From Capitulum mitella (Eukaryota; Arthropoda; Thecostraca; Pollicipedomorpha; Pollicipedidae), in NCBI GenBank assembly GCA_030062745.1, contig CP099854.1, positions 14,916,876 to 14,980,875 of the forward strand: a stretch of 64,000 nt of DNA, read 5' to 3'. A program made the translations under genes and the position numbers. Below the pieces are notes generated by a model. It was given only the letters and a program-made list of their open reading frames with translations. It had not been told where the DNA came from and searched no databases. Positions within the stretch are counted from its first letter, which is position 1, and every line of letters begins with the position of its first letter. Below, piece by piece: positions 1 through 12,396 of this stretch.

Positions 1-888
1 TCGTAAGAATCTGTGAAGCTCGCTACAGCTTTTGATCAGCCTGTATACGAGTGGCACCGCTGTTAGTAGCCGACCTTCGATATATTCAGTATCTTTTAAC
101 CCTTGACAGTATTCGCTATTTGGCCACCTTTAACCGTGCAGGGCACGACTCCCCCAAGACTTTTCCAGACCTGACGTCATGAAATGGCGAAACGAAAGTG
201 AGAGATTACCTTGTTCTTTTTAGCTACATAATAACTAATTTGACCCTTTTTAGATCAAAAGGTGGCCTTAGAAAAGGCTTCAAACCAGGTTATATGGGCT
301 GATTTTGGTTTTTACTAATCCCTTTGAGACGGAGCATACAGAACGCTGTCATGGGCCAAAAAAATGAATTCAGGCAATAAATACGGGCTCATATTATTGT
401 CGGTATCCATATAAGCATTTCCCACCAATCGTGACTCCCTCAAAAGTCGATGAAGGGTAAAAAAGGGTCAGTAACCTCCATTCATGATGGTGACCTAACA
501 TCGCCCAAATGAGGACTACGGTGCGGAAGTCACTCACGCCATGGTTGACACCTGTTTTTAAGATCGAGTAAGACTTAGTACCGTAAAATGCCTAAAACGC
601 TCATTACCCGATGAGGACCGTCGTCTTACCGATATTTTTCCATGGCATATCTTTGCGAAACAGGATGCAAGGCAGTCACCTTTCACGCTATGGACCTCAA
701 ATTTTGAAAGACGTCGTCAGAAGATGCAGGCTCACCTGCGGAAAATTTCCGAGGAAAACTTCAGAAAGATCGGAGTCGTCGTTCTGAAGAAAACTAACAA
801 AAAACTTAAGGGGGAAGGTGGCTGCACCGCTCCCCGTATATTGGCGAAAAGTAAACGTATACCCTTCTTTGTAGCCCAACATCACTAA

Positions 889-921
889 CCAGTTGCATTA
901 TATTGCATATAATGTAACTGG
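889..921. repeat. Hairpin, 14-bp arms with 5-bp loop
   Basis: CCAGTTGCATTATA at 889-902 pairs with TATAATGTAACTGG at 908-921, with one mismatch in 14. The loop is TTGCA. It lies in AT-rich sequence with several more TGCATAT-like words downstream. No function is evident; it may be the core of a small foldback element. Confidence 0.6.
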
Positions 922-3900
922 CCGCATGTAGTGATATACTGTCACATATATAATGCCGCATATTGCATGCAACCAGGACAACTGAAGTGAATCGCTTGCA
1001 AAATCGTATCTTTAGTCAGTATCAGTTCAGTAAACGTTTCAGTCCTTTCAACTGATGTTTCTGTTCAATATGGCATACACTGGAAACCGACCAATGTGTT
1101 CACATGTACTTGCAGTTGCATCTATTTACATACAAAATCCGAACACTCCACCGCTTAGACAGGAGCTTGGCCACACTACATCTCTTCATTCACCCTGCCA
1201 ACGTCCATCGATGCTATCCAATGAGCGGCTACGGGTGATTTCTGCCGCCACTTCCAGCCCATAAACTGGCATCGTCTGCAACATTCTATTTTTCGACTTT
1301 GGAAAATCTCACTTTCGATTTGGCCTCCTTGGAATATCTTTTCATTTGCGGTCTTCCCGGTTTTCCTTTAGACAGGGTAACGATGTTACAACAGCCCATC
1401 TTACAAACCTGTTGTCCCGCTCAGATCTTTAAACCGAGATATCGCGCAGAACATCTTCCACTTCCTTGGATTTGAAGAGCAACTGGTCTTCGGAAGCAAT
1501 CTGTACAGAGATCACTCGTCTTTGTTTTTTCATACTTTGGAAAATTTAGGTTCTTCAATGTGGTCTGTTTGCGTCAACAGAAGCAATTATTCATCTGACC
1601 TAAGGCATTTATGTGATTTAGGGTCACCGCCATTAGTTATGGAAAATGAAATGCCATTCTTTTAAAACTAAAAACAGTTGAGCTGCTTGAAGTCCTAGCA
1701 AACATAGAATAGGAAAAGAATACAAAGTGCACGTAAGATCTGCTATACATTGCACGTTTCTTCATATCGAAAACTATATTTTCCGTGCCAAAAACCACGT
1801 GGATGTCATGTACTGAAATGCTACTGCTGAATTTGCACGTCGCGTTGTTCTTTTGGTAATGAAACCCGTTTTTGCGGTGCAAAATCACCACAACAGTGCT
1901 AGTAGCGCTTGAGCTAGTATGAACTGCATATCACACAAGTCAGCAACTGATAAACTGTTCTACATATGCATTTTTAACTGGCTGATATTGCTAATGTCAT
2001 GTGGCCTTTTCATCATTGAAAAATATACAGCTGCCCAAGACAGAGTTTCGTTCAGTGGGACGAAAGGCCTTCCACCAAAATGCGTTTTTCAGAGCGATAT
2101 GTATAAGAAGACTGGTGATCCGAAGGAAGCTAAAAATTTACAAAATCTTCACTGTCTATACGATAGCCCATGGAAACTCCAAATATTAAGCTATTACCTA
2201 TTTTTATACATGCACTGCACGTGTAAGATATGGGCATGTCAAATCCAAGGAAGCCAGCTACTCGCTGCAGGCCTAGCTTCACTCTAAGAGACTAAAAGAT
2301 CAGCCTGTACCACTGAAGGAAGCATTTCTTTGGCTGCACTCGAACAGCGTGCGAGGTGTGCTTACGAAAGAATGGTTAAAGGGCCTGAAAACATTAAGAG
2401 CGTACATTTCCTTTTTCACCCCCATGTACGCCATACCGATAAGTCCGGCTCCTAAAGCGCGAACAAATATAATTAGTCGATTTACAGTCTTGGAATGTTC
2501 ATCGGCCGCCATATGTGTTTCAGGAGCACAGATCACCAGTACTTTAGGAGCGCTGGCAAGAATTTATCTTCTAAGACTGAGCTCGTCCCATTTAGCCAAG
2601 ACTCAGCTCTCCTGACATTTTCAAAAATGTTGCTGTTTTCAATGAAAACGCATTTTGCACGGCCATATATGAAAACCACACCCATGTTCTGTTTCTGTTC
2701 AGTTCTCCTGCTCAAGTTCCCTGATTTTTACTCTCCAAAACAAAAATCCTGGCCATCACTAAATTAATTTCCTGTAAAATATATCATTTTTACACTGCGG
2801 CCGGGCCCGCTGCCCGGTGTCTGTGTGATTTGCGTGAGGGAAACGCTTTGGGATTTTGTGATGTTGAACGGGAATTACATGAAACGATGTTGTAGGATTT
2901 TAAGTCGCGGCGTGTCTGATCAATGGAAATGCGACAGATGATACGACAGATGCAAGCAACTCCCGACTTATATGCGTCAGAAGTTTAAGCTTCATTGACA
3001 TAGTCTGACCTTAATATGATAGTTGCAGACTTGATGTAGATCCCAAGGCCATCTGCAGCGTGATGTAGCCCAAATACAGTCTTTTGTAAAGGAAAAAAAC
3101 GTTACTCTTGCCTCTACAAAAAGCCGAAAATTTTCCTCCACCTTCAGTCTTGTGAAAAATTGCCAAATTTGACCTCAGGCGCTCTTTTACTGCATCAAAT
3201 AGGCAAATCAGCCCTTCTTTTTACGTCTGATCTCTTTGGCGTGATGTAAACGATTTGATTATCACAGTTTGCTACGAAAAATGTCAACAGGTGATTTGAT
3301 CTCGGATGACCTCAACATTGACCTGACTGGATTAACTCTGGGTGCTGTCTTTTAGTTCCTCGAAGGCCTTTCCAACGTTGTTTTTGCTTTACTCTGAGAA
3401 TTCTACTTCTCGATTTTTTCGGGGGTCATGAACCAGCCCCGGTCCAGCAGGTGGATACGGAGGCCGGCCTGGCGAAGGTTACTACAGTTGACGTTTATAC
3501 TTTTAACAAAAATTTACAATGCGCTGAGTAATTCCCGTATTCTATTTCGAGTATTTGTGAGAAATGATATTTCTGTTCGCAGATATCCCGACATGATCTT
3601 CAAGTCCAGGTTTCGTTACGTGACGCCTCTACAAGAAGTCACACTGGTACCCCTGTGGCCGATGGCACCAGGGACCCGACGGCCCGCCGTCGCCGCGCCC
3701 CCGCGGTCAGCGGCCACGGCCAACTGACCATCGCAATCTAAATCGGGCCACCCTCTCTGCGATATGGCCGGACCGACGGCAGAATGTAGTCAGCAAAGGG
3801 ACGACCAGTGTCGGGTGAACTTCGGCGCACGGTGGGCAGCAGAGTCCGATCAGAATTCTCGTTCAGAGTTGGCTCGTTCTGAGCCGACCCGGCTGCCGTC

Positions 3901-4585
3901 GAGGAAACTCGCTGAAATCGAGATGATGTTCGACGCTGTGGGATTCTCGTTTTACGTGTTATCCCTGTCGGCTACAAATCCCCCTTGACGTGCGCATTGC
4001 CCGCCAATGACGGGCCGCAGCGCGAGCAACTTGAACCGATGCACTGGAAGAGCGCGAGACCTTTCGAAAGGTGTGCGGCACGTGCCGATCCGTCAACACG
4101 TGGAGGCCCTAGACCGGAGCAAGGATCTCTTGACAGAAAGGCAGACAGACAGACACACTGTTCAAACACTGTTCAGCTTTATCGTACATCTCACTATCAT
4201 ACGGGGCATGTTGAAAGACGAGATACATTTATTCATTTCTATGAGAGCTGGATTAAAATTATCAGACAATGTGAAAAGTGCAGGACATAAAGCCTAATAT
4301 GTGCCCATGAGACATCTTAAGATACACACTCCTCAACCTGGGTATCAGAGATTCTGATTGTCTGCACCGGTTTCAACCCTGCCTCCCCACAAACCGGCAG
4401 TCATTATCTTGTTCCCAGTGAAATCGGGAAGAGCAGAGTGGATTTCATACACAAAAATGACAACACTAGTGGGATCCACGAAACAGCGCATTCTCCTTTC
4501 ACCGAAATGGATGTGTCTTTCAGAAGTTTGTTTTCCCCACAGGCTTTAATGGAAAACATACCGACAAGCCCAACATTGCAATGGA

Positions 4586-4625
4586 GAGCTCCCTACCGCC
4601 GCGGCCCATGGCGGTAGGCGAACTC
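4586..4625. repeat. GC-rich hairpin
   Basis: CTACCGCC and GGCGGTAG form the core of an imperfect palindrome whose outer arms also pair (GAGCTC against GAACTC). It stands in otherwise unremarkable sequence. No function is assigned. Confidence 0.5.
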
Positions 4626-4813
4626 TTCTTTTCTGTTTAGGGACCGAACATATATGTAAAAAAAGAATTATATTATTTCTATTACTGAGTGCAAAATTAT
4701 TGAGATGTATGTCTATGTAAAGGAGGCCGAGGTCGCGCTACTGCACGTTATCGGTTTCTGTTTCGATCAGCTGCATTGGATGATTGTTTCGCGACATACA
4801 TCAAGGTTATATA

Positions 4814-5085
4814 CAGCAGCGTAGCCGGGGGGTGGGGGGCAGGGGGCAGAGCGGTCAGCTGACCCCTTGTGGTCAGAGGTTTCCAATCATTGGCTGTTGT
4901 CATAAATGATTTATTCAAAATACAAAACAATGAAAAGTGACGCAAATCCACTTTCCAGTGCTCCAAGTGTACTATTGGATAAGGTCAGTTTCTCCATGCT
5001 CCACACTGCAAGAGAGTGTTGAGGGCAGTATCAAATGTTATTATTTTAGCCTTGACCCCTTACAAAAATCCTGGCTGCGCTATTA
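4814..5085. mobile_element. Small non-autonomous hAT-like element (copy A)
   Basis: The ends are imperfect terminal inverted repeats: CAGCAGCGTAGCCGGGGGG on the left, and on the right a sequence whose reverse complement carries GCGCAGCCAGGATTTTTG. The GC(G/A)(T/C)AGCCAGG motif recurs at the ends of the elements at 20784, 34600 and 35791. Flanking octamers GTTATATA and AGTATATA agree at 6 of 8 positions, in keeping with the 8-bp duplications of hAT transposases. It is 272 bp long with no credible coding frame, so it would depend on a transposase from elsewhere. The right flank runs straight into an (AT)n tract that may have grown from the target duplication. Confidence 0.5.
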
Positions 5086-5086
5086 A

Positions 5087-5087
<1 letters not shown>

Positions 5088-5148
<61 letters not shown>

Positions 5149-5153
5149 GTATA
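5088..5153. repeat. (AT)n then (GTAT)n microsatellite
   Basis: An uninterrupted AT dinucleotide run passes into GTAT tetranucleotides. It lies between the right end of the hAT-like element and the truncated 5' edge of PLE copy 1. Confidence 0.95.
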
Positions 5154-5199
5154 CCTGCATATATACACATTATCAGCATTGGCCAGGAGCTCAGGAAGT

Positions 5200-5850
5200 T
5201 TCATGACAGTACCATTAACGTCAATTCCGAAATTCAAGCGGACTTTCGAACATCTCCGACACAATGCGAATTCCTAGGCATTGTGAAGCTAGGGAACGGG
5301 GGCTTTTAAACGACATGCTTGTTCACGAAACCTTCAGATTAGAAGGCGTATCTCCATTTCTGCTCCGATCCAGCATCATCAGCATCAACAGGAATCGTCC
5401 AACACATGCAAAAAGAGCACTTCCGCTGGGTCTGACGACGACGTTAAGGCGGATGTGCACGACAGGGCAGATTACGAGCGGCACAAAGAGGATTTAAAGA
5501 CGAGGTTGGCTGAAAGAGAATAACCGGCATCGCTGGCTGACGGGGCACTACAGAAGGTGGATAACGTTGATAGAAGCACACTCTCAGAGGAGGGGCCGGG
5601 GGAATCGACAGGGGAAGGAAGGGGGAGAACACAAAGGGGTACCGAGTATGGCCGTCACATACTTAGCACACATTTCAAACGTCAGAGAAATTCTCTGGAC
5701 TAAGCGCCATCACGAAGAAGTATAAAAGACCTATTGCTCCACAGGAAGATGGAGCGGCCACATGTGGACGGATGGGAGGTAGAAAAGACTGTGCAAAAAA
5801 CTGCGGGGTTGCAGACGCATGCACGAGAATGAATTGCAGGTCATGGGGGT
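5200..5850 (+). pseudogene. PLE copy 1: RT thumb and connecting region remnant
   Basis: Around 5265-5350 the frame corresponding to copy 2's FLDVMVKL reads FLGIVKLGNGG, followed by a stop and then NDMLVHETF, the equivalent of copy 2's TTGLFTKPSD. PLE and related RTs usually have a pattern of the form FLDxxVxxxxGxLxTxLYxKPTD at this place. The next 450 bases match copy 2's connecting region, including the GVPSMAVTYLAHISNVR-like segment near 5640-5690, which aligns with copy 2's VPSTAVTYSAYIPNIK. Several stops and frameshifts interrupt it. It is a fossil with no expected product. Confidence 0.6.
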
Positions 5851-5994
5851 AATCATCATCATCAAGTCATCATCGTAAAGACTGCGCAGCTAGATAGAAC
5901 CATAGGGTGGTTGAAGATGTGAAAGTGCGGGTGTAATCAAAAGATGTACCATGCCATACCATGAAGCATAGGATGTAAAAGCGTGAAGGTGATC

Positions 5995-6310
5995 TACGGG
6001 CTATGATGCAGAGGATGCACGTGGGTCTGCTATGTGGAGGGAGACGGGTGGTTTCCTGTACGCCAGTATACAAAGTCATCTTCAAGGACGCCAGATCCCT
6101 CAGTCTCTCTCCCACACAGATATCACTTTTGCACACCATGTCACTTCATTACAGATGTACAGGTAATCGGGCTAGGGAGGATGTGGAACCTGAACGTCGA
6201 CTGCAGGAGGGCAAGAGAAAAGAGGCGGATGTACTCGCTGGGGACAGATCGACAAACGAGAGCTGGAGAAACGATACGAGAAAACATTTCGTGGGTGGTT
6301 TACCATTTTC
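5995..6310 (+). pseudogene. PLE copy 1: GIY-YIG endonuclease remnant
   Basis: The segment begins with a VIYG-like stretch and a CxxC pair, then a YVEGDG where family members have YVGETG. Downstream it keeps TDVQVIGLGRMWNLNVD and a REKRRMYSLGT-like end. In PLEs this layout (VxYxxxC, YxGET, a His-rich middle, then a Trp-containing end with a Leu-Gly-Thr) is the GIY-YIG nuclease that makes the nick used for target-primed reverse transcription. Stops and at least one frame change lie before the CxxC. The catalytic arginine and glutamate cannot be placed with confidence. Confidence 0.55.
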
Positions 6311-6454
6311 GTCAGTTTTTTTCATTTCTCTCCTTTTCTGTATGGAGTGGCTTTCGATTATGTGCACATATATTTGGTTGAATTTGTGGCAGTGTATGCA
6401 TCGGCGGACAATGGCCGTTCTGACAAAGCTTCGAGAAACATCATTTCTTTTATC

Positions 6455-6510
<56 letters not shown>

Positions 6511-6514
6511 ATGT
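6455..6514. repeat. (GT)n(AT)n(GT)n compound microsatellite
   Basis: GT dinucleotides, then AT, then GT again. It lies at the 3' edge of PLE copy 1. The second PLE copy ends at the same relative point in an (AC)n(AT)n tract. Confidence 0.95.
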
Positions 6515-6534
6515 ATGCATATATGCACATACAT

Positions 6535-6617
6535 AAGGAGGGGCGAGAGAAAGAATGAAAGAACGAAAGAAAGGAAGAAAGCAAGAAAGAAAAAAAAAAA
6601 AAAAAAGAAAGAAAGAC

Positions 6618-6676
<59 letters not shown>
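6535..6676. repeat. Polypurine tract: GAAA-rich, poly-A, then (GA)n
   Basis: About 140 bases are almost purely purine on the plus strand. They start as degenerate GAAA/GAAAG units, pass through a run of A and end in a long (AG)n. Such mirror-symmetric polypurine stretches can adopt triplex (H-DNA) structure. The long frames over it are low-complexity artefacts. Confidence 0.95.
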
Positions 6677-6679
<3 letters not shown>

Positions 6680-9368
6680 GGTTCTCTGATAGATGAAGGG
6701 CGTGGAAGATAAGACAGACTTAACAACACCCGCCAGTTGAAGGCCCATTGGGGATCCACTTCAATGCCAGGTTAAGTGCGCCACGGCGCGACGGCGAGAA
6801 AAATCATCTGATACTGCGTAATGGCAGTGATATAACGTGCGACATCCATCAGAATGAGGCGCTGTCTTGAGCCGTCAATTGCCATGATGTATCAAAACCT
6901 GCTTTAAATCGAATCATTTCCTTCCAGGTCTGACCGAAGTTTTGCTGCAGTGCGTTACCGTTTTCGATTGCTGATGTGCCTGAGTTCTCCCGAACCAGTG
7001 AGCCGATTTTATGATTCAGACGGCGGCTAGCTGCCGTCCGTGCTGCCTGCGGCCCCGCATGTGTCACATTCGGAGTCGGATCATTAGCTCGGAAATTACA
7101 GATCACGTCAACGCTCATATTCGTTTCACCTTTTTGGGCAACGCCGCTTTTGCGTACGATTAGGAGATTCGGCATACTAAAGACGGAATAGTTCAAAAAA
7201 GTGCATTTGACGCCAGTAAATGTTTTTATAAGGAAATGGTAGGTCAATGCGATGTCAGTATTCTGACTTTTTTGCCCCTCTAACATTTTCGAAACTTCTT
7301 TTACAAAAATGTGTTTCACGTTATGGCGAACTGATTGTTGCTACTGCGATGAAATCGGATGGGATGTTCTCGAGATCTCGGGGGGAGGGGGGCAATAATC
7401 CCCCCTACCCCGAGACTAGGACGGGAATGCGCCCTAGCGCTATGTATACGGGAGTAGGATTAAAGAAGCAAGCGACGAACCGTATTCTGTGTGCTGTCTC
7501 AGTAAAGTGTCTCTGTCTCTCAGTCGAGAGATTGGGAGACTGAAATTGCTCTGGAGGTTCAGGGCCCAAAACTGGTCAGCACGTGCCGCGTAGCGGTCGC
7601 AAGGTCTTGCGCTGTAGCAGTGCGGCGGGTAATTTTCGTCGCGCTACGGTCCGTCGTTGGCGTGTAATGCGCGCTTCAGGGGGTTTTCAGCCCTTAGGGA
7701 TAACACGTCACACGAGAGCCACCAGCAGCGTCAGACAACGTACCTGGCGAGTTTCCTCGGCAACAACGAGTAGAATCGGCTCGAAACGCGTCAACTTGGA
7801 ACGAGAATCGAACAGGGAGTCGTTCAGCAGCCACATTTCAAATAAGCCCGGCACGCAAGAGATGGCAACGCGAAAATACTGTTTCTGAATGTTTTCAAGG
7901 GCTGGGTGTGGTGGCGGCGGTTCAAGGATCACAGCAAAGCACCGCGATGTGGCTTCATTACCGTATTTCGTTTGTACTCACAACCAAACACCTCCGGTCG
8001 ACGACATGGGCGCCGCACTGCCTGGAAGACGACCATTTGTTCATTGTGGAATACCTTATAGATTAAATTTTAATACTTTTACTTCTATACCTATAAAATA
8101 CATAACACTTTTCGATTTTAACAATTTTTTTATTTTATACCAGGCCAAATACTTTTTATGGCAAAAATCACAGCGACGTTTAGCCCGTTCTGTTGTGCTC
8201 CAGATCAGCCCAAATCACGATCTGTTTTATCGTAGTTCGATTACAGTCGGTCTTTTCGTAAAATCCTGCGCGTCTTAACGCGAATTTTTGCAAAAAAGGA
8301 ATAGATGGCCGGAAGTCTGGCTAAACTGACAGCCACACAGGCAACTGACGCATGCACAATTCGCACAATACGCTTCGTAAAACTGATCACTTTTCTTTTT
8401 GTTTTATTTTCAAAGCGGTCCTGGTTCTAGCAAGTTGCATCGGTAACGCAAGGTAAGAAAGACTAAAAGTGGGTATCGCTCGAAGGAAATTGCACACCTA
8501 ATCGTACAGCGTTATGCACGTGCAATAGCAAACAGCACGTGTCACGTTCAGGGAACTGAAGATCATAACTGATTTCTGAAGACTTGTTTATTCTAGCACT
8601 ACACACAGAGCCGGATTTCGCCTACCGTCGAAACGGAAATTTCGACATCACTGGTATGCGGTATAGATTGTGCAATACACACGTTTCCTCAGAGTAGGGA
8701 TGTTAGACAGTTTTAAGGTTTGGTACCAAAAGAATCGGAATCACTGTAGTTGTGCACAACTTCACTTCAAAGTGACAACGAGAATTTGACACATGGTCCA
8801 TTTGTACCAAGTTACTGAAACAATGACAATGGATTTACTCAGCTGCTAGGACAAATATCTGCTTCTTCTAAAATTAGGCAAAACTAACGACAGAAATCGT
8901 ACAACATCGCATGTAACAAATTCACGCTTAAACTGTAATAAATACAAAGCATAATTTTCTTGCCGGACCCCAGCTGCATTACCGGCATACATGCCTGCGT
9001 AATCTATGTTTACGGGTGGGGCCGGGTGAGCCTTACGTCAACTAGCAGACAAAAATCAAACACAGGAACCAGCCCGGCCCGGACGGGCCACTAGTCTGTC
9101 TAAACGCTGGTAACTTCGCAATCTCTGGGCACCGAATCAGAGGAGCCGATTTGTATTCTTTTGAGAGGGCCCTAGCCCATCCAATGTTGATGTGGGGCAA
9201 TGGGGCAAGTTTTGCACTGCCTACCCAATGTTGATTTCGGGCCACCCAATATTTTCTGCCGGTTTGAAAGGGAAATGAGTGATAATAACGAAAAGAACAG
9301 CCGAAACATATAACAGGCAGATAGTAAAGAATAAAGTGTAAAGCGATATATCCACCTATCATTCTATT

Positions 9369-9371
<3 letters not shown>
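6677..9371. other. Anonymous sequence, no gene recognised
   Basis: The longest frame, 6849-7319 on the minus strand (156 codons), shows no domain or motif I recognise and no splice or promoter context that supports it. A G-rich/C-rich hairpin lies at 7377-7414. Nothing else stands out. Confidence 0.45.
7377..7414. repeat. G-run/C-run hairpin
   Basis: CTCGGGG with a following G run pairs with a C run and CCCCGAG around the loop CAATAAT. The G run is long enough for alternative structure as well. It could be the end palindrome of an old element, but no partner was found. Confidence 0.6.

Positions 9372-9418
<47 letters not shown>
9372..9418. repeat. (AT)n microsatellite
   Basis: Pure AT dinucleotide run. 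Confidence 0.95.
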
Positions 9419-9420
<2 letters not shown>

Positions 9421-11080
9421 GCATATATGGGGGTAAACGTAGTCTTTAATCTGATAAACAGTAACAAGAAAACTTACAAATTTAAGCTGGTCAAAATAAA
9501 ATGGGCCACGCCGCTCGCAGTGGCTCTAAGAAACCCACATTACGGGGGAAGGTTAGGTAGTCGTGCTCCCGGCTCGGCCCCCCTCCCCAATCATTTACAG
9601 AAATCGACATCACTGCACCGAATCTTAAAGTTTTCACTCGAGGAGAGCCCAATCGCCCAGTTGCATGCATTTGCACATGCAGTGCGTCAGCTCGCAAGCT
9701 GTTTTTCCACGTAACTATTCCAGGAGTTATCTTTTCACTCTTAGATCCCCTTTTTTAGGGGCGTTTTCAAATCGCTCAGTAATGGCAGCGAGCAATATAA
9801 GGGGCGTGCGTGACGTTTAAACTTGCGATTCATGGGATGCAAAATGCCAAAGTAAATCCATACATGCAATGCTTTACTGCGAAGTGCATGAACGGGAACC
9901 AGCTATATGAGAAACTCGCCCGCTGCGACGAACGTGACGTCTCACTGGTAGGGCTATACGCCCGGCCAAAAGCCGCTTCCACAACGTTGAAGTGCGCGAA
10001 GTTTCCAATGTTTAGACGTCTGAAACAAGACAAGTACCGAGGTTCGCTACAAATGAGTAGTACCATTGGATTCAGCGCATTCAAAACCACCAAAATCGAC
10101 ACTTTTTCTGAAATGGAAATGTCGAAGAGGAAATGGAAATTTCCGACCCGTCGCATCGGAATTTTCCTAGTAGGATTCTCCGAATAAAATTTCCAGAGGA
10201 TCGGGCGCTCTTGGATGTCGTGGGCGAACACATCTCATTGATAGAGCCAGTAACGTCTTACATGCGCAGGGTCCGGCTACTGGTGTTAAACTCATAACGT
10301 TGCGCAACGTTGCTGCGTTCGGCTTTCACGGATCGCGATGCAATTGAGATGATTTGAGGACATGCTCATCCTCTGCCAGAACTAAAATGGGGCAAGTTTA
10401 AGCATTGGCGCATATGACTGCACATTCACCCCTTGTTAAAAATTTCCCAGCATCATGCCTAATCCCGCTTTCCTATGTTTATGTAACCTTTGTCAGCATA
10501 AAATTGTCTTTGAAATTGGTTGTTACGAAGCAGAGAACATACGCCTCACAATTTTTACGTACAAAACATTTTTATGAACATTGGTACGAACATCATTGGA
10601 ATGAAGTAAGGACTTAGTCAAAGTCACTAAGTCATCTGGGGACCAGTAGGCAAGCGATCAACAGTTGTGACAATGTGAAGCTTACAACTATTTTCTTGTG
10701 AAAATTACGGTGAATTATGCTTGTGCATGTCATGATGTATCTTTTGCTGCCTATAGTCTTGTACGTCTTTTTTTGGTGGTTTTGGTGGCTATGATTTACC
10801 GATGTGACGTACATGAAATGATGGACTGTTTCCAACAGGTAGTGACGTGATCATTATCTGGTCTTGTCTTGACCTGGCTATGAACCATGTCACCAGACCC
10901 ATCAATGCAGGCCGGTTTCAATTCCCCTGAGAGATAGTCACCAGGCCTTTGGACATTGGTCACTACCTCAGAGAGAAGAGATGCGGAGTGACTGAACTAC
11001 CTTTGGGGTTGGCTCATTCATTGTGCGTAAGTTCTTCAGGTTGTATGTAATGTAAGTCCAAGATGTTTTGGGTCTCAGTC

Positions 11081-11137
11081 CTGTGTCTTCCTGTGTATCC
11101 GTGTATTTTGTGTATTTCTGTGTATTTCTGTGTATCA
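11081..11137. repeat. Degenerate TGTGTATTTC tandem repeat
   Basis: Four to five imperfect copies of a 9-11 base unit. A simple repeat with no further meaning seen. Confidence 0.7.
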
Positions 11138-12296
11138 GTTCAGTTTGCTATTTTTCAGATGGAAATTGTTATCAGTCCTATTTCCCTACTGAATTTGTTG
11201 CGGTTGTTTTCTTCATTCTTTGTAGTTACAATAGTGAATAATTCTTGTTTTTATTACTCAGCATCATTAATGTTACAAGGATGAAGTCACCAACATCAAA
11301 AACAAGGGAAATTTGGGCTGTGGATTGGCATTTAGCAGTGAATGCAGCTGCTGCAGAAATATTTTAGCAAAAAGTCTGTCGTAAAATTGATAGTTGCATT
11401 CACATGCTCCCGAATGATCTTTTGAACGGTGATCACCACTGTTTTGTTTGGCTGATAATTCTGTCAGACTGATAATTTTGTTTACTTATGACCACAGTGA
11501 TATGCTGGAGCCGTGAGCAAGCATGTACATCAGGATGCCTTCATCTGCTCAGGCCCCCGCCGCGGCTGTAAGAATGTGCGATAGAACCACTATGTCAAAC
11601 ATCTAGGGTGCCATCAGTGGCACTCATGTCTCCATCTCACTACCAGAAAACAGGCATCTGGTCTCCTTCATTAACATCAGGTACACCCAATGCAACCATT
11701 GTGCTGGTTGGCACGGATGGTGGTGCCAGCTATCAATACTTTCCTTGCATTGCCGCCAGGTGGCTGTCTTTTTGTGGGAGTGTGACTAAATTATTGGTTT
11801 TTAACACTCTCAAACTGATATCTTATGATCATTACCCCTACTTTGTGTCTTTTTTTTAGGCTGTGCTTTCAATTGTGAATGAAGTACAGTATAACTGTTC
11901 GTTTCCAGTGAACAGTAAGTTGTTTCACTTTTCCCGCTGAACTTGTGTAGTCATGGTGGATAGGGTTTTTAATATTGATGTGTTGTCAGGGGGGTTTAAT
12001 GTTCGCGCGCATTCCAGGGCGGTGTCAGAGTTGGCGGTGAGGACACTCCTGTGCTGACTGCCTAAGATGCTGCCTCCTGCTGCGGTTCCGGCTGCTGAAG
12101 GGCTCCTGAAGTCAGCTTCCGATGGAGCAGACATTTCAACAGGCATTTCAGGAAGGCGCGAGTGATCATAGAGCGAGCAGCTGGAATGCTAAGGAGGCTA
12201 CTACAGGCCTACCCTGTCATGACGAGGCCAGCTGTTGCAGATGTTATGATCCATAATACAGTGCAGCAGTGCAATGGCATACTCAGCCCGTGGTTG

Positions 12297-12396
12297 ATGT
12301 ATGCCGCACATGGGTCAGTGCCACAAATTATCAATAGCCGCTCTCAGTGTGCCGCACATGGGTCAGTGTCACAGATTACCAATAGCCGCTGTCCCG
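12297..12396. repeat. Two-copy direct repeat of about 50 bp
   Basis: The segments starting near 12300 and 12350 share GCCGCACATGGGTCAGTG and CAATAGCCGCT with few differences. The frame across them stays open for 123 codons, but no domain is recognised. Confidence 0.7.

Larger units (their letters stand above)
1..4813. other. Anonymous sequence, no gene recognised
   Basis: I see no protein family signature, RNA gene or bounded transposon here. Open frames are short (at most 122 codons, at 1919-2287 on the plus strand) and match nothing I know. Positions 3650-4110 are richer in CpG than their surroundings. Two hairpins, listed separately, are the only clear structure. The sequence TTAACCC at about 98 resembles a TTAA-transposon end but no partner end was found. 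Confidence 0.5.
5155..6520 (+). mobile_element. Penelope-like retroelement, copy 1 (5'-truncated, decayed)
   Basis: This stretch is colinear with 28500-29890 along most of its length, so the two are copies of one family. Translated in pieces across frames, it carries the end of the RT region, a connecting region and a GIY-YIG-like endonuclease region in the order expected for GIY-YIG-containing PLEs. The RT core present upstream in copy 2 is missing, which fits 5' truncation. Relative to copy 2 it has extra sequence around 5850-5990, including ATC trinucleotides. Its 3' part ends in a (GT)n(AT)n tract, as copy 2 ends in (AC)n(AT)n. Frameshifts and stops rule out a functional product. Identity to copy 2 was judged by eye only. 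Confidence 0.7.

Noticed and set aside
97-470. TTAACCC near the window start as a TTAA-transposon tip
   Set aside because: No GGGTTAA partner or end palindrome was found within a plausible distance.
6849-7319. 156-codon minus-strand frame as a gene
   Set aside because: No recognised domain, no supportive splice or promoter context, and a length possible by chance in 64 kb.
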